Assembly (NCBI RefSeq): GCF_005222205.1
Contig: NZ_CP032346.1
Location: forward strand, 1,035,001-1,099,000
Length of the DNA: 64,000 bases
From: Azospirillum brasilense
GTDB lineage: Bacteria > Pseudomonadota > Alphaproteobacteria > Azospirillales > Azospirillaceae
Direction of reading: 5' to 3'
The notes under the pieces were generated by a model, which worked only from the letters and a program-made list of their open reading frames with translations, ran no database searches and was not told where the DNA came from. A program made the position numbers and the translations under genes. Numbering within the stretch: position 1 is the first letter of the stretch; each line of letters begins with the position of its first letter. Positions 36,715 to 48,208 of this stretch are shown piece after piece.

Positions 36715-36915
36715 TCACTCCCGCTCGTCGGCCTCCTCGGCGTCCGGGCGGTCGGGGCTTTCGATGCGGTAGACGCCCCCCAGCCAGCGCGACAAATCCA
36801 CGTCGGCGCAGCGCTTGGAGCAGAAGGGCTTGGTCTCCTCCACCGCCGGACGGCCGCAGATCGGGCAGGCCTTCTCGGTGGGCTTTTGACCCACAGGTTT
36901 CTGATTGTCGTTCAT
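36715..36915 (-). CDS. yacG: YacG family zinc-binding protein
   Basis: The 66-residue protein has the four-Cys zinc site of YacG: CPIC near residues 17-20 and CSKRC near 32-36, with FCSKRCADVDLSRWLGGVY the typical middle. YacG binds and inhibits DNA gyrase. Its C-terminal tail is acidic, as in E. coli. It starts three bases after the ribonuclease stop and is probably co-transcribed with it; this pairing occurs in many alphaproteobacteria. Confidence 0.93.
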   Translation of the reverse strand: MNDNQKPVGQKPTEKACPICGRPAVEETKPFCSKRCADVDLSRWLGGVYRIESPDRPDAEEADERE

Positions 36916-36918
36916 CGC

Positions 36919-38178
36919 TCAATCCTCCGCCGCGGCCGTGCTGCGGACGGTTCCCAGCAGATCGGCCAGGGCCGTGCCGCGCCGGGCGCGGGTCATCTCC
37001 ACCAGACCCAGCTTGGACAGGCCATAGACCTGGGTCTGCGCCGGGTCATCCTCCACCGCGCGGGACAGGGCGTTCAGCAGCCGTTCGGCGTCGCCCCGGT
37101 TGCGCATGTTGACGAAATCGACGACGACGATCCCCCCGGCGTTGCGCAGGCGCAGTTGCCGGGCGATCTCCGCCGCCGCCGCCAGATTGACGTCCAGCGG
37201 GTTGCCGCGTTCCCCCGCGTTGACGTCCACGACGGTCATCGCCTCGGTCCGCTCGATGACCAGCGACCCGCCGCCGGACAGCGGCACCCGCGTGCCGAGC
37301 AGCGTTTCGATTTCAGCGTCGAGGTCGCGCAGGTCGAACAGCCGTTGCCGGCCCCCTCCTGTCCGATCGGCGGAGGGCACGGCAAGGAGGCGGGCGTCGA
37401 ACGGCTCCACCCGCTCCTCCAGGTCCGGCGCGCGGTCGGCGCACCAGTCGGCGAGGTCGCGGGCCAGAGCCGCGTCGTCCACGATGATTCGCGACGGAAC
37501 ACTCGCCCCATGCTCGATCAGGGCACGGCGCGGCGCGTCGGGGCCGGGCAGCAGCAGCGCGGGACCGCCGCCCCGCTCCGCCGCGTCGCGGATGGACCGC
37601 CACGCCAGATGCAGCGCGTCCGACTCCGCGGCCAGCAGCCCGTCGGTCGCGGTGGCGGCGCCCGCCCGGACGATCCAGCCGGTGCCGGGGGCGATGTCCT
37701 GGATGCGGCGGGCCAGTTCCGCGCGCTCCGGCCCGCTGCCCAGCCGCTTCGACACCGCCACGTCGCGTCCCAGCGGCGCGTGCACCAGAAAGCGGCCCGG
37801 CAGGGTGATGTCCATGGTCAGGGACGGCCCCTTGGACCCGGTGGCGTCGGCCTTCACCTGCACCAGCACGGTCTGGCCGGTGCGCAGCAGGTTGCCGATC
37901 CGCTCGCCCTTGGCCTTCGGACGCCCCTTCGGCCCACGGGCGTCCAAGGCGGAGAGCAGGCCCGACTTGCCGGTGCCGAGATCGACGAAAGCGCCGTCCA
38001 GCCCTGTCGCGATGCGCTCCACCCGGCCGAGGAAGACATGGCCCAGCAGGGACGGGCGCTCGGCATGGTCGATGTAGAGGTCGGTCAGCCGCCCGCCGGT
38101 CAGCACGGCGGCCCGCGTCAGCGGACCGTCGCGATCGATGAGGATGTCCGATCCGGTACCGCCCGCCGGGCCGCTCAC
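36919..38178 (-). CDS. rng: ribonuclease E/G family protein
   Basis: The 419-residue endoribonuclease is of RNase G length and lacks the long scaffold tail of RNase E. An S1-like domain spans about residues 35-115 (FLGRVERIATGLDGAFVDLG); the DNase-I-like catalytic part carries the metal-binding Asp in MTVVDVNAGERG and in GIVVVDFVNM. The GTG start at 38178 overlaps the Maf stop (GTGA); upstream in-frame codons lie within maf. A Zn-link Cys pair is not evident. The gene lies in the infA-maf-rng-yacG block found across alphaproteobacteria. Confidence 0.9.
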   Translation of the reverse strand: MSGPAGGTGSDILIDRDGPLTRAAVLTGGRLTDLYIDHAERPSLLGHVFLGRVERIATGLDGAFVDLGTGKSGLLSALDARGPKGRPKAKGERIGNLLRTGQTVLVQVKADATGSKGPSLTMDITLPGRFLVHAPLGRDVAVSKRLGSGPERAELARRIQDIAPGTGWIVRAGAATATDGLLAAESDALHLAWRSIRDAAERGGGPALLLPGPDAPRRALIEHGASVPSRIIVDDAALARDLADWCADRAPDLEERVEPFDARLLAVPSADRTGGGRQRLFDLRDLDAEIETLLGTRVPLSGGGSLVIERTEAMTVVDVNAGERGNPLDVNLAAAAEIARQLRLRNAGGIVVVDFVNMRNRGDAERLLNALSRAVEDDPAQTQVYGLSKLGLVEMTRARRGTALADLLGTVRSTAAAED

Positions 38179-38780
38179 GGCAGCGGGAATCCCACGCCGC
38201 GCAGCAGCGCCGCCACTTCGAACAGGGGCAGCCCGACCACGTTGCTGTAGGAGCCGCCGATCCAGCGGACATGGGCCGCCGCCCGGCCCTGGATCGCATA
38301 GCCGCCGGCCTTGCCCTGCCATTCGCCGGAGGCGATGTAGGACTCGGTCTCCTCGTGGGACAGCGACTTGAAGGTCACGTCGGTGCGCACCAGCCGATCC
38401 GACCGGCGCAACGTTTCCCCTTCACCCGCGGGCGACAGCAGCACGACCCCGCCGAACACCCGGTGCCGCCGCCCGGACAGCAGGCCGAGGCAGGCGCGCG
38501 CCTGTTTCTCCTCCTCCGCCTTGGGCAGGATGCGGCGGCCGCAGGCGACCACCGTGTCGGCGGCCAGCACGAAGGCGCCGGGATGGCGCGCGGCCACGGC
38601 GGCAGCCTTCTCGCCGGCCAGACGCAGCGCATGCTGGGGCGGAAGCTCCCGCGGCAGGGGCGATTCGTCGATGTCTGCGGGGTCGACCGCGTCGGGCACC
38701 ACGCCGATCTGGCGCAACAGGTCGAGCCGGCGGGGCGAGGCGGACGCCAGCACGAGCCGGTGGGTGGTTTCGGTGCTCAT
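38175..38780 (-). CDS. maf: Maf family nucleotide pyrophosphatase
   Basis: The 201-residue protein shows the Maf signature LVLASASPRRLDLLRQIG (residues 8-25) and AADTVVACGRRILPKA with the catalytic acid. Maf proteins hydrolyse non-canonical or canonical nucleoside triphosphates and are linked to septum regulation. ATG 38780 is chosen as the family begins here; 20 extra codons upstream are unsupported. It lies 56 bases after infA and overlaps the ribonuclease start by four bases. Confidence 0.94.
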   Translation of the reverse strand: MSTETTHRLVLASASPRRLDLLRQIGVVPDAVDPADIDESPLPRELPPQHALRLAGEKAAAVAARHPGAFVLAADTVVACGRRILPKAEEEKQARACLGLLSGRRHRVFGGVVLLSPAGEGETLRRSDRLVRTDVTFKSLSHEETESYIASGEWQGKAGGYAIQGRAAAHVRWIGGSYSNVVGLPLFEVAALLRGVGFPLP

Positions 38781-38836
38781 AACGCGGGGAGGATGGCCGA
38801 CGGTGGAAACCGGTTCAACGCGGGAAACCGGTTCAA

Positions 38837-39055
38837 TCACTTGAACCGGAACGTGATCCGGCCCTTGGTCAGGTCGTAGGGCGTCATCTCGACGTTGACG
38901 CGGTCACCGGCCAGCACGCGGATGCGGTTCTTGCGCATCTTGCCGGAGGTGTGCGCCAGCACTTCATGCTCGTTGTCGAGCTTCACCCGGAACATCGCGT
39001 TCGGCAGCAGCTCGACGACGGTCCCGGAGAACTCGATCAGATCTTCCTTAGCCAT
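38837..39055 (-). CDS. infA: translation initiation factor IF-1
   Basis: The 72-residue S1/OB-fold protein has exactly the normal length. It begins [20 protein letters not shown] and ends [10 protein letters not shown], both diagnostic. IF-1 binds the ribosomal A site during initiation. It heads the infA-maf-rng-yacG block. Confidence 0.98.
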   Translation of the reverse strand: MAKEDLIEFSGTVVELLPNAMFRVKLDNEHEVLAHTSGKMRKNRIRVLAGDRVNVEMTPYDLTKGRITFRFK

Positions 39056-39197
39056 AGCCCCTTAAGTCCGTAACAGTTTCGAGGCAATAACTGACCTCCC
39101 GAAGCCGCCCGGTCAAGGGGGATTCCACCGGGGGCGGTGAGCCTCCGGCGTGGGGGTTGGCCAAAGCCTTCCAGATGGGACGGAAACATCCGCCGGT

Positions 39198-40289
39198 TCA
39201 GCCGAGCGGGTTTCCGTCGCCGTTTTCATACTCCGCCGCGCCGTCCGCGTCCATGCCCGCGGTGCCGCCGAGCGCCGCCGACTGGAAAGAACTGAGCGGC
39301 GACGGGCCGCCATCGAGCCGGACGCGGGGTTCCGCGGCCTGCGCGATACGCTCGAACATCTCTTTCTGGTCGGTGTCCATGCGCCGCGTCAGCCGCGCGA
39401 CGGTCTCCGACGCCGTCAGCGCCCGGCCCGAGGCGCGGTCGTAGAACAGGCCGCGGTTGCTCCGTGCCGCGGTGGGCAGAAGCTCCGCGGCGGCCGCCCT
39501 GGGCGACGACTCGGCGGCGCGGATCAGCTTGGCCGCCCCGCCGACACCCAGCACATAGGCGATGCGGCTCTCGGTCTCCGACACCGGGCGCTTCAGCCGC
39601 TCCTCCAGCCGGTCGCGTCCTTCGGACAGGTAGCGCGCGGCCATGCCGGCGGAGAGGTCGACGTCGTGGCGCAGCGCCAGGATCTGGCGGCGCACCGCCG
39701 GGTCCTTGACCGAGGGAATGCCGTTGCGGCTCTGGATCGCGCTCGCCAGCTCGCCCTGGCCATAGGCGGAGCCGTGGCGGCGGAACAGGTCGAGCCAGGT
39801 GCGCTCCAGGAACTGGAACGGGCCGGCGGCCGAACTGGAGCGGTTGCGGGCCGCCGGGTCCAGCCCGCTTTCCTGGGTCGCCTGGGCCAGGATGGCGGTG
39901 AAGCTGTGCCCCGACAGGCCGGCGACCTGCTGGGCCGCCAGAACCACCTGCCCGGCCGCGGGGCTGTTCGCCAGGGCGGCGCCGATCACCGTCGATTGGG
40001 TCCCCGCCGCGGCAACCGTCGTCGCGGCGCCGCCCGGGGCGGCGTCTGGCTTGCGGAGGGGAAAGGGCACGCGCGTCCCGTCGGCGAGCTGGATCGGCGC
40101 CTCCGGTTTCATCGTCGGCAGGGGCGGCGCCTTCTGCCCGTTGGCCAACCGTCCGCGGGGAACCGGCTGGGCTTCGGCCAGCGCGCTTTGAAACGACCCG
40201 CCTGGCACGGCGCCGGTGGCGGGTGGCGACGCGGGAACATCCGGCTTGCGCTCGGGAATCGGGGCGAGTGGAGGCAGCGCGACCTTCAT
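39198..40289 (-). CDS. lytic transglycosylase-like protein (SLT domain)
   Basis: The 363-residue protein has a Pro/Ala-rich N-terminal half without a clear signal peptide. An SLT-type lysozyme-like domain occupies about residues 125-250: ILAQATQESGLDPAARN contains the catalytic Glu (ES motif), and SAAGPFQFLERTWLDLF matches the SxxGxxQ-like motif. The enzyme would cut peptidoglycan glycan strands. The C-terminal 100 residues are Ser/Arg/Ala-rich. Similar flagellar or phage-like muramidases also lack Sec signals. It lies between infA and a hybrid kinase. Confidence 0.8.
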   Translation of the reverse strand: MKVALPPLAPIPERKPDVPASPPATGAVPGGSFQSALAEAQPVPRGRLANGQKAPPLPTMKPEAPIQLADGTRVPFPLRKPDAAPGGAATTVAAAGTQSTVIGAALANSPAAGQVVLAAQQVAGLSGHSFTAILAQATQESGLDPAARNRSSSAAGPFQFLERTWLDLFRRHGSAYGQGELASAIQSRNGIPSVKDPAVRRQILALRHDVDLSAGMAARYLSEGRDRLEERLKRPVSETESRIAYVLGVGGAAKLIRAAESSPRAAAAELLPTAARSNRGLFYDRASGRALTASETVARLTRRMDTDQKEMFERIAQAAEPRVRLDGGPSPLSSFQSAALGGTAGMDADGAAEYENGDGNPLG

Positions 40290-40398
40290 GGAACACCGGA
40301 ACCGTCAAACCGGAACCGCCATCGCGGAACCTTTCGGCCCAGCTTTAGCACAAAGGCCTTAATTTTTCTTAATCATTGCTCAGGATCGCCGCGGGGAC

Positions 40399-42702
<2,304 letters not shown>

Positions 42703-42837
42703 CAGGCGGAGAACCTCTCAGGGACCGCTAGAGTCTAGGGGGGGGAACGCACGTCATTCGATGATTCATCTCAATAGCACCTCAACCCAGCCTTGAAAAA
42801 GGACTTCCCCGAAGGAGGCCGCCGCGCCCGCGGATGA

Positions 42838-43299
42838 TCACACCGTGGGGCCGCGGGACAGCGGGAAGCGCTCCTTGATCTTGCCCAGCAACCCGTCGCG
42901 CACCTTGCGGTAGGCGTCCAGCATGGCCTCGCGGTTGCCGTCCACCAGCGTCGGGTCGAAGGTGTTCCAGAACTCCACCTCGCAGGCCATCGTGCGGGTC
43001 ATCTCGATGGCGCGGTGCTGCGCCTCCGGCGACAGCGACACGATCAGGTCGAAGTTCGTGTCCTCCAGATCCTCGAAGCTGCGGCAGCGATGGCGCGACA
43101 GGTCGATGCCCAACTCCTCCATCACGGCCACGGCGAAGGGATCGACCTCGTCCCCCTCGCGCACGCCGACCGAATCGACATAGACGCGCGTGCCGTGGAA
43201 ATGCCGCATGATCGCCGCCGCCATCGGGGAGCGGATCATGTTGTAGGTGCAGGCGAACAACACGCTCGTCACGGGGAGCGGTTGCAGCACCGGAGCCAT
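42838..43299 (-). CDS. low-molecular-weight protein tyrosine phosphatase-like
   Basis: The 153-residue protein has the phosphatase P-loop CTYNMIRSPM (CX5RS, residues 17-24) and a C-terminal FDP acid motif in WNTFDPTLVDG, typical of LMW-PTP and arsenate-reductase-like proteins. It lies 16 bases after the UPF0262 gene in the his operon, a conserved alphaproteobacterial order. The physiological substrate is unknown. Confidence 0.9.
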   Translation of the reverse strand: MAPVLQPLPVTSVLFACTYNMIRSPMAAAIMRHFHGTRVYVDSVGVREGDEVDPFAVAVMEELGIDLSRHRCRSFEDLEDTNFDLIVSLSPEAQHRAIEMTRTMACEVEFWNTFDPTLVDGNREAMLDAYRKVRDGLLGKIKERFPLSRGPTV

Positions 43300-43315
43300 G
43301 CGCCGCCCGACCCCG

Positions 43316-43798
43316 TCAGCCGCGGATGTGGAGGACGCAGATCAGCGTGAACAGCCGCCGCGCCGTCTGGAGATCCATCTCGACCTTTCCGGCCAGCCGT
43401 TCGCGCAGCATCTCCGATCCTTCGTTGTGCAGGCCGCGGCGCCCCATGTCGATCGCCTCGATCTGCGACGGCGTGGAGCGCTTGATCGCCTGATAGTAGC
43501 TTTCGCAGATCAGGAAATAGTCCCGGACGATCGACCGGAAGCCGGTCACCGGCAGGGTGATCTTGTCCAGCGCGCTGTCGTCGTCGCGCCGGACGTCGAA
43601 CACCAGCCGGTTGTCCTCGATCGACAGATGCAGGTGGTAGGGGCCGCAGTCGGCGTGGTCGCAGGGGCAGAACTCGTTGTCTTCGAGCAGGTCGAAGATG
43701 GCAACCGCGCGCTCGTGCTCCACCTCCGGCTTGCGCCGGATCACGGTCTTTTCGTCGAGCGTCACATGGACGATGCGCCGGTTGCCCTTCGTGCTCAC
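43316..43798 (-). CDS. UPF0262 family protein
   Basis: The 160-residue conserved protein of unknown function matches UPF0262: [20 protein letters not shown] near the N-terminus and [20 protein letters not shown] centrally. No catalytic site is known. Its ATG overlaps the hisD stop by four bases (ATGA), so it is translated with HisD. Position after hisD is the usual place for this family. Confidence 0.88.
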   Translation of the reverse strand: MSTKGNRRIVHVTLDEKTVIRRKPEVEHERAVAIFDLLEDNEFCPCDHADCGPYHLHLSIEDNRLVFDVRRDDDSALDKITLPVTGFRSIVRDYFLICESYYQAIKRSTPSQIEAIDMGRRGLHNEGSEMLRERLAGKVEMDLQTARRLFTLICVLHIRG

Positions 43799-45114
43799 CC
43801 TTGACCTCCCCCCGGTAGGCGCAGCGCCACCGACAGCGCGTGCGCGTCCAGACCTTCCGACCGGGCCAGCGTCACCGCCGCCGGGCCGATCGCCTTCACG
43901 CTCTCCGCGTCGCAGGCGACGAAGGTCGTCCGCTTCATGAAATCCAGCACGTTCAGACCGGACGAGAAGCGCGCGGAGCGCGCCGTCGGCAGGACGTGGT
44001 TCGGACCGGCGACGTAATCGCCGATGGCCTCCGGCGTGTGGCGGCCGAGGAAGATGGCACCGGCGTTGCGCACCTTGGCGGCCAGCGCGTCGGGGTCCTC
44101 CACCGCCAGTTCCAGATGCTCCGGCGCCAGACGGTCGATCAGGGCCGGCGACTCGGCCAGCAGGTCGCGCACCACGATGATGGCGCCGTGCTCCCGCCAG
44201 CTTTCCCCGGCGATGGCCGCGCGCGGCAGCGTCTCAAGGTGCTTGTCCACCGCCGCCGCCACCGCGTCGGCGAAAGCTGCGTCGTCGGTGATCAGGATCG
44301 ACTGGGCGGACGTGTCGTGCTCCGCCTGGGACAGCAGGTCCATGGCGATCCAGGCCGGATCGTTCCGGTTGTCGGCGACCACCAGGATCTCCGACGGGCC
44401 GGCGATGCTGTCGATGCCGACCGTGCCGTAGACCAGCCGCTTGGCGGCGGCGACGAAGGCGTTGCCGGGGCCGACGATCTTGTCCACCGGCGCGATGGTT
44501 TCCGTGCCGTAGGCCAGGGCGGCCACGGCCTGGGCGCCGCCGATGCGGTAGATCTCGGTGATGCCGCAGCGCTTGGCGGCTGCCAGGACCAGCGGGTTGA
44601 TCGCCCCGTCCGGAGTCGGCACCACCATGACGATGCGCTCCACCCCGGCGACCTTGGCCGGCAGGGCGTTCATCAGGACGGAGCTGGGGTAGGACGCCGT
44701 GCCGCCCGGCACATAGAGGCCGGCGGCGCCGACCGCCGTCCAGCGGGCGCCCAGCCGCACGCCCTGGGCGTCGCGGTAATCGGTCGTCTCCGGCACCTGG
44801 AGCCGGTGGAAGCTCTCGATGCGCTCCGCCGCGGTGTCGAGCGCGCGCAGCAGCTCCGCGCTGCATTTGCCCACCGCCGCGTCCACCTCCTCCTGGGAGA
44901 TGCGCAGGGTGGCGGGGGTCAGCGTCTGGCGGTCCCAGCGGGCGGTGTAGTCGATCAGCGCCGCGTCGCCGCGCTTGCGGACCTCCTCGATGACGCCGGC
45001 GACCAGGGCCTGGACGTCCTCGCTGGTCTCGCGCTTGGCGTGCAGCAGACCCTCGAAACCTTTGGCGAAGCCGTCGGCGAAACGGGGGTCCTGGGCATCA
45101 AGCCTGACGGGCAT
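43795..45114 (-). CDS. hisD: histidinol dehydrogenase
   Basis: The 439-residue zinc enzyme catalyses the last two oxidation steps of histidine synthesis. [47 protein letters not shown] (zinc-site Gln/His) and APEHLEL with the catalytic Glu-His are all present. The start overlaps the hisG end by 17 bases. Length and motifs are standard. Confidence 0.96.
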   Translation of the reverse strand: MPVRLDAQDPRFADGFAKGFEGLLHAKRETSEDVQALVAGVIEEVRKRGDAALIDYTARWDRQTLTPATLRISQEEVDAAVGKCSAELLRALDTAAERIESFHRLQVPETTDYRDAQGVRLGARWTAVGAAGLYVPGGTASYPSSVLMNALPAKVAGVERIVMVVPTPDGAINPLVLAAAKRCGITEIYRIGGAQAVAALAYGTETIAPVDKIVGPGNAFVAAAKRLVYGTVGIDSIAGPSEILVVADNRNDPAWIAMDLLSQAEHDTSAQSILITDDAAFADAVAAAVDKHLETLPRAAIAGESWREHGAIIVVRDLLAESPALIDRLAPEHLELAVEDPDALAAKVRNAGAIFLGRHTPEAIGDYVAGPNHVLPTARSARFSSGLNVLDFMKRTTFVACDAESVKAIGPAAVTLARSEGLDAHALSVALRLPGGGQG

Positions 45115-45832
45115 TCACAGCCTCCCGGAAGCGGTCGATCCAGCCGGAGATTTCCTCGGGCCGCGTCTTGAAGGCGGCCCGGTTGACGATGAGGCGGGAG
45201 GTAACATCGGCGATGTGCTCGATCTCCACCAGCCCGTTCGCCTTCAGCGTCGAGCCGGTGGACACCAGATCGACGATGCGGCGGCACAGGCCGAGGGTCG
45301 GGGCAAGTTCCATGGCGCCGTTCAGTTTCACGCACTCCGCCTGCACCCCGCGCGCCGCGAAATGCTTCCTGGTGACCTCCGGGTATTTGGTCGCGACGCG
45401 CACGTGGCTCCAACGCGACGGATCGTCGCTCTCCCCCAGGGCGACGGGTTCGGCGACCGACAGGCGGCACGCGCCGATGCCGAGATCGAGCGGCGCGTAG
45501 ATTTCCGGATAGTCGAATTCCATCAGCACGTCGTTGCCGGCCACGCCCAGATGGGCGGCGCCGAAGGCGACGAAGGTCGCCACGTCGAAGGACCGGACGC
45601 GGATGATGCTGAGATTCGGGATGTTGGTCGCAAAGCGCAGGAGCCGGCTGTCCGCGTCGTCGAACGCCGCTTCCGGCTCGATGCCGGCGTGGGCGAGCAA
45701 GGGGCGCAGCTCCTTCAGGATGCGCCCCTTGGGCAGGGCCAGAACCAGCGGCTGACCGGCCGGCGCATTCGACGAGTCATCGGCCAACGCGCTGGGCGCC
45801 GGCGCGCCAAGAGCACGGGTATCGGCGGGCAA
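45098..45832 (-). CDS. hisG: ATP phosphoribosyltransferase, short form
   Basis: The 244-residue enzyme starts histidine synthesis by joining ATP and [22 protein letters not shown] opens the catalytic fold and [18 protein letters not shown] is the PRPP-binding motif. It lacks the C-terminal regulatory domain, so it belongs to the short type that usually needs HisZ, which is not in the window. A TTG at 45832 with GAGGAG upstream is the best start; an ATG at 45874 would add 14 residues and cannot be excluded. The residues before [14 protein letters not shown] look like an N-terminal extension. Confidence 0.92.
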   Translation of the reverse strand: MPADTRALGAPAPSALADDSSNAPAGQPLVLALPKGRILKELRPLLAHAGIEPEAAFDDADSRLLRFATNIPNLSIIRVRSFDVATFVAFGAAHLGVAGNDVLMEFDYPEIYAPLDLGIGACRLSVAEPVALGESDDPSRWSHVRVATKYPEVTRKHFAARGVQAECVKLNGAMELAPTLGLCRRIVDLVSTGSTLKANGLVEIEHIADVTSRLIVNRAAFKTRPEEISGWIDRFREAVNARQA

Positions 45833-45999
45833 AGAACTCTCCTCGGGCTGAACCGCTGCCCGGATATACCACATTCCGCGCCGCCGTCACGGTCTTAGGA
45901 GGCATAGTGCGGTGCAGAGCGGCCCTGCCCGTCGATAAAAGGGGGAACTCGCTCCACCCGGACCGGTTGGATTCGCCTTTCCAGGAAAGGACAGACGCC

Positions 46000-46269
46000 A
46001 TGGCACAGGACCGTTCCAACCAGCCGGTCAATCCCCGAGGACTGCAGATCCCGGGCGACCCCAGCAGCACGGGCGGCCCCGCGCCGAACGCCGACCCGCG
46101 CCGCTCCGACGACGCGCCGACCGGCATCTCCGAACGGCTTCAGGCCGAAAAGGAAGGCCGCCACCCCAAGACGACGACGCCGGATGGCAAGCCTTACGCC
46201 GATACGATGGACCCCGACGGGCACGAGAAGGGCAGCGCCACCATCGGCACGCCGGGCGGCGCGGTCTGA
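46000..46269 (+). CDS. small hydrophilic protein, unknown function
   Basis: The 89-residue protein is rich in Pro, Gly, Asp and Lys with almost no hydrophobic core (MAQDRSNQPVNPRGLQI start, DPDGHEKGSATIGTPGGAV end), so it is probably disordered. ATG 46000 is well placed after AGGAAAGG; a longer frame back to 45907 lacks such a site. No known family is recognised. Confidence 0.65.
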   Translation: MAQDRSNQPVNPRGLQIPGDPSSTGGPAPNADPRRSDDAPTGISERLQAEKEGRHPKTTTPDGKPYADTMDPDGHEKGSATIGTPGGAV

Positions 46270-46297
46270 CGACGCCTTCGACGGCCGCGCCCGCCGG

Positions 46298-46762
46298 TCA
46301 GTTGACCACCCGCCAGCTTCCGTCCGGCTGGCGGCAGGCGGTGCCGAAGCCGGGCTGCGCCAGGCCGCCGACCATCACCGTCGTCTGGTATTCCCGGCAG
46401 AGCTGGCCGTTGCGGGCCGTGTAGGCCGGGCCGGTCGGGGTGGCGGCGATGGGGGCCGGCGTGGGTTCGGCGAAGACCACCGCGGGCGGCGGAGCCGGGA
46501 CCGGCGCCGGTTGCACGTACACCACCGGCGGCGGGGCCGGCACCACATAGACCGGCGGCCCGTAGGCCGGGGCCCCGTAGACCACCGGCGGATAGCCGTG
46601 GAAATGCCGGTGGGGCGGCGGATAGTCGGGATAGACCGGCCCCCCGAAGGACAGGAACACCGACGACCGCGCCTGCGCCGCACCGGACGGGGCCGTCAGC
46701 CCGACCGCCAGCACCAGACCGAACATCACGCCACCGCACACCGAACCGACGCGCCCGGACAT
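46298..46762 (-). CDS. secreted Pro/Tyr-rich protein with surface-antigen-like tail
   Basis: The 154-residue protein has a Sec signal peptide ([20 protein letters not shown]) followed by a Pro/Val/Tyr-rich stretch ([17 protein letters not shown]) and a C-terminal domain ([20 protein letters not shown], then [12 protein letters not shown]). That tail is the pattern seen at the end of many 17-kDa surface-antigen-like envelope proteins. It is probably periplasmic or envelope-associated. Start 46762 puts the signal peptide at the N-terminus; 46825 is less likely. Confidence 0.75.
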   Translation of the reverse strand: MSGRVGSVCGGVMFGLVLAVGLTAPSGAAQARSSVFLSFGGPVYPDYPPPHRHFHGYPPVVYGAPAYGPPVYVVPAPPPVVYVQPAPVPAPPPAVVFAEPTPAPIAATPTGPAYTARNGQLCREYQTTVMVGGLAQPGFGTACRQPDGSWRVVN

Positions 46763-46802
46763 GGGACCGCACTCCCGCAGGAAATCCGCAACAGATATAG
46801 TC

Positions 46803-48095
46803 CTAAAGCTTGAGCCCCGCCACACCGTCGAGAATGGCGCCGTCCGACAGGGCGCGGCGCTCCAGCTTCGCCCCGAACATGCGGGCGTTGGTCAGGTCCG
46901 TCTTCGTCAGGTCGCAGCCGGCCAGATTGGCGAAGGACAGGTCGGCGCCCGCGAAATTCACCTCGCGCAGGCAGGCGCCGCGCAGGTCGGCGTAGCGCAG
47001 CCGTGCGCCCGACAGGTCGGACTGCATCGACCGCCTCTCGTCGAAATAGAGCGGGCGCAGGTTGGCCTTGCGCAGGTCGGCGTTGTTCAGCTTGGCCAGC
47101 CGCAGGTTCACGCCGCGCAGGTCCCCTCCCACCAGCTTGGCGAGCCGCAGGTCGCCCTTCTCCAGGACCGCGGCCTGGAGCTGCACGTTGGTCAGGTCCA
47201 GCCCGTACAGCGTCGCCCCGACCGCTCTCAGCATGGTCAGGCAGGTGTGGGCCAGCGACGGGGCGTGGCGCAGGTCGAAGCCCGACAGATCGAGCGCCGC
47301 CCCCTCCGCCCCGCTCGACCCGACCCAGCGGATGTGGTCGTGCAGAAGCTCGTCGAGCGGACGCCCAAGTTCGGCGACGACACGGCCCACCGGATCGTCG
47401 GTCAGCGCGTCCTCCATGTCGGCGTCGGCCAGCTCCGTCATGACCATGGTGGCGCCGGTCAGCACCGCGCCGCGCAGGCAGGCGCCGCGTAGGTCCGCCC
47501 CCGACAGGTCCGCCCCCTCCAGGTTCGATCCGGTGAAGTTGGCTCCGCGCATGGTCGCGCGCACCAGCTTGCACCCGCGCATCAGCGCGTCGGTGAAGTC
47601 GGTGTGGATGGCCATGGCCCCGGACAGCCGGGCGTTGGTCAGGTTGGCGCCGGACAGGTCGGCCCCCGACGCCTCCGTCGGCTGGGACTCCACCTTGATG
47701 ATGCGCAGGCTGCCGTCGCGGTCCTTTTCCGCCAGCGAGCCGTCGCGCAGATCGGCCTCGAACAGGTTGGCGCCGATCAGGATGGAGCCGCGCAGGCAGG
47801 CGCCGCGCAGGTCCGCCTTGATCAGGCTGGCGTTCTCCAGGTTGGCGAGCCGCAGGTCGGTGGCGAACATCGACGCGCAGTCCAGCCGTGCCCCGGCCAG
47901 ATTGGCGCCGCGCAGGCTGGCCCCGACGAAGTCGGCGTGGGCGAGGTCACGCCCGGCGAGGTCGAGCCCGTTCAGGTCGAAAAAGGACAGTGTCGCCCGC
48001 GCCCCGCCGATGCGGGCATTCCGAAACATCTCGTGCCGACGCACCACCGCGTCGAGTTGGACCTGATCCAGACGGGTGAGAGGACGCTGCTGCAT
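46803..48095 (-). CDS. pentapeptide-repeat protein
   Basis: The 430-residue protein consists mainly of pentapeptide repeats of the A(D/N)LxX type in two blocks, about residues 55-215 and 295-425 (for example [20 protein letters not shown]). Such repeats fold as a right-handed quadrilateral beta-helix. A non-repeat section in the middle carries [20 protein letters not shown]. No transmembrane or enzymatic domain is present. Some members mimic DNA and bind gyrase, but nothing here specifies a role. Confidence 0.88.
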   Translation of the reverse strand: MQQRPLTRLDQVQLDAVVRRHEMFRNARIGGARATLSFFDLNGLDLAGRDLAHADFVGASLRGANLAGARLDCASMFATDLRLANLENASLIKADLRGACLRGSILIGANLFEADLRDGSLAEKDRDGSLRIIKVESQPTEASGADLSGANLTNARLSGAMAIHTDFTDALMRGCKLVRATMRGANFTGSNLEGADLSGADLRGACLRGAVLTGATMVMTELADADMEDALTDDPVGRVVAELGRPLDELLHDHIRWVGSSGAEGAALDLSGFDLRHAPSLAHTCLTMLRAVGATLYGLDLTNVQLQAAVLEKGDLRLAKLVGGDLRGVNLRLAKLNNADLRKANLRPLYFDERRSMQSDLSGARLRYADLRGACLREVNFAGADLSFANLAGCDLTKTDLTNARMFGAKLERRALSDGAILDGVAGLKL

Positions 48096-48208
48096 TGCCG
48101 TGTTCGCCTCCGATCACGGTTTCAGAGTACCCTTTGTGGCCTTCACGAATGATTAATACAGCGCATGATAGGAGACTTTTCCTGCCGACGGACGGCGTTG
48201 ATCGCCTT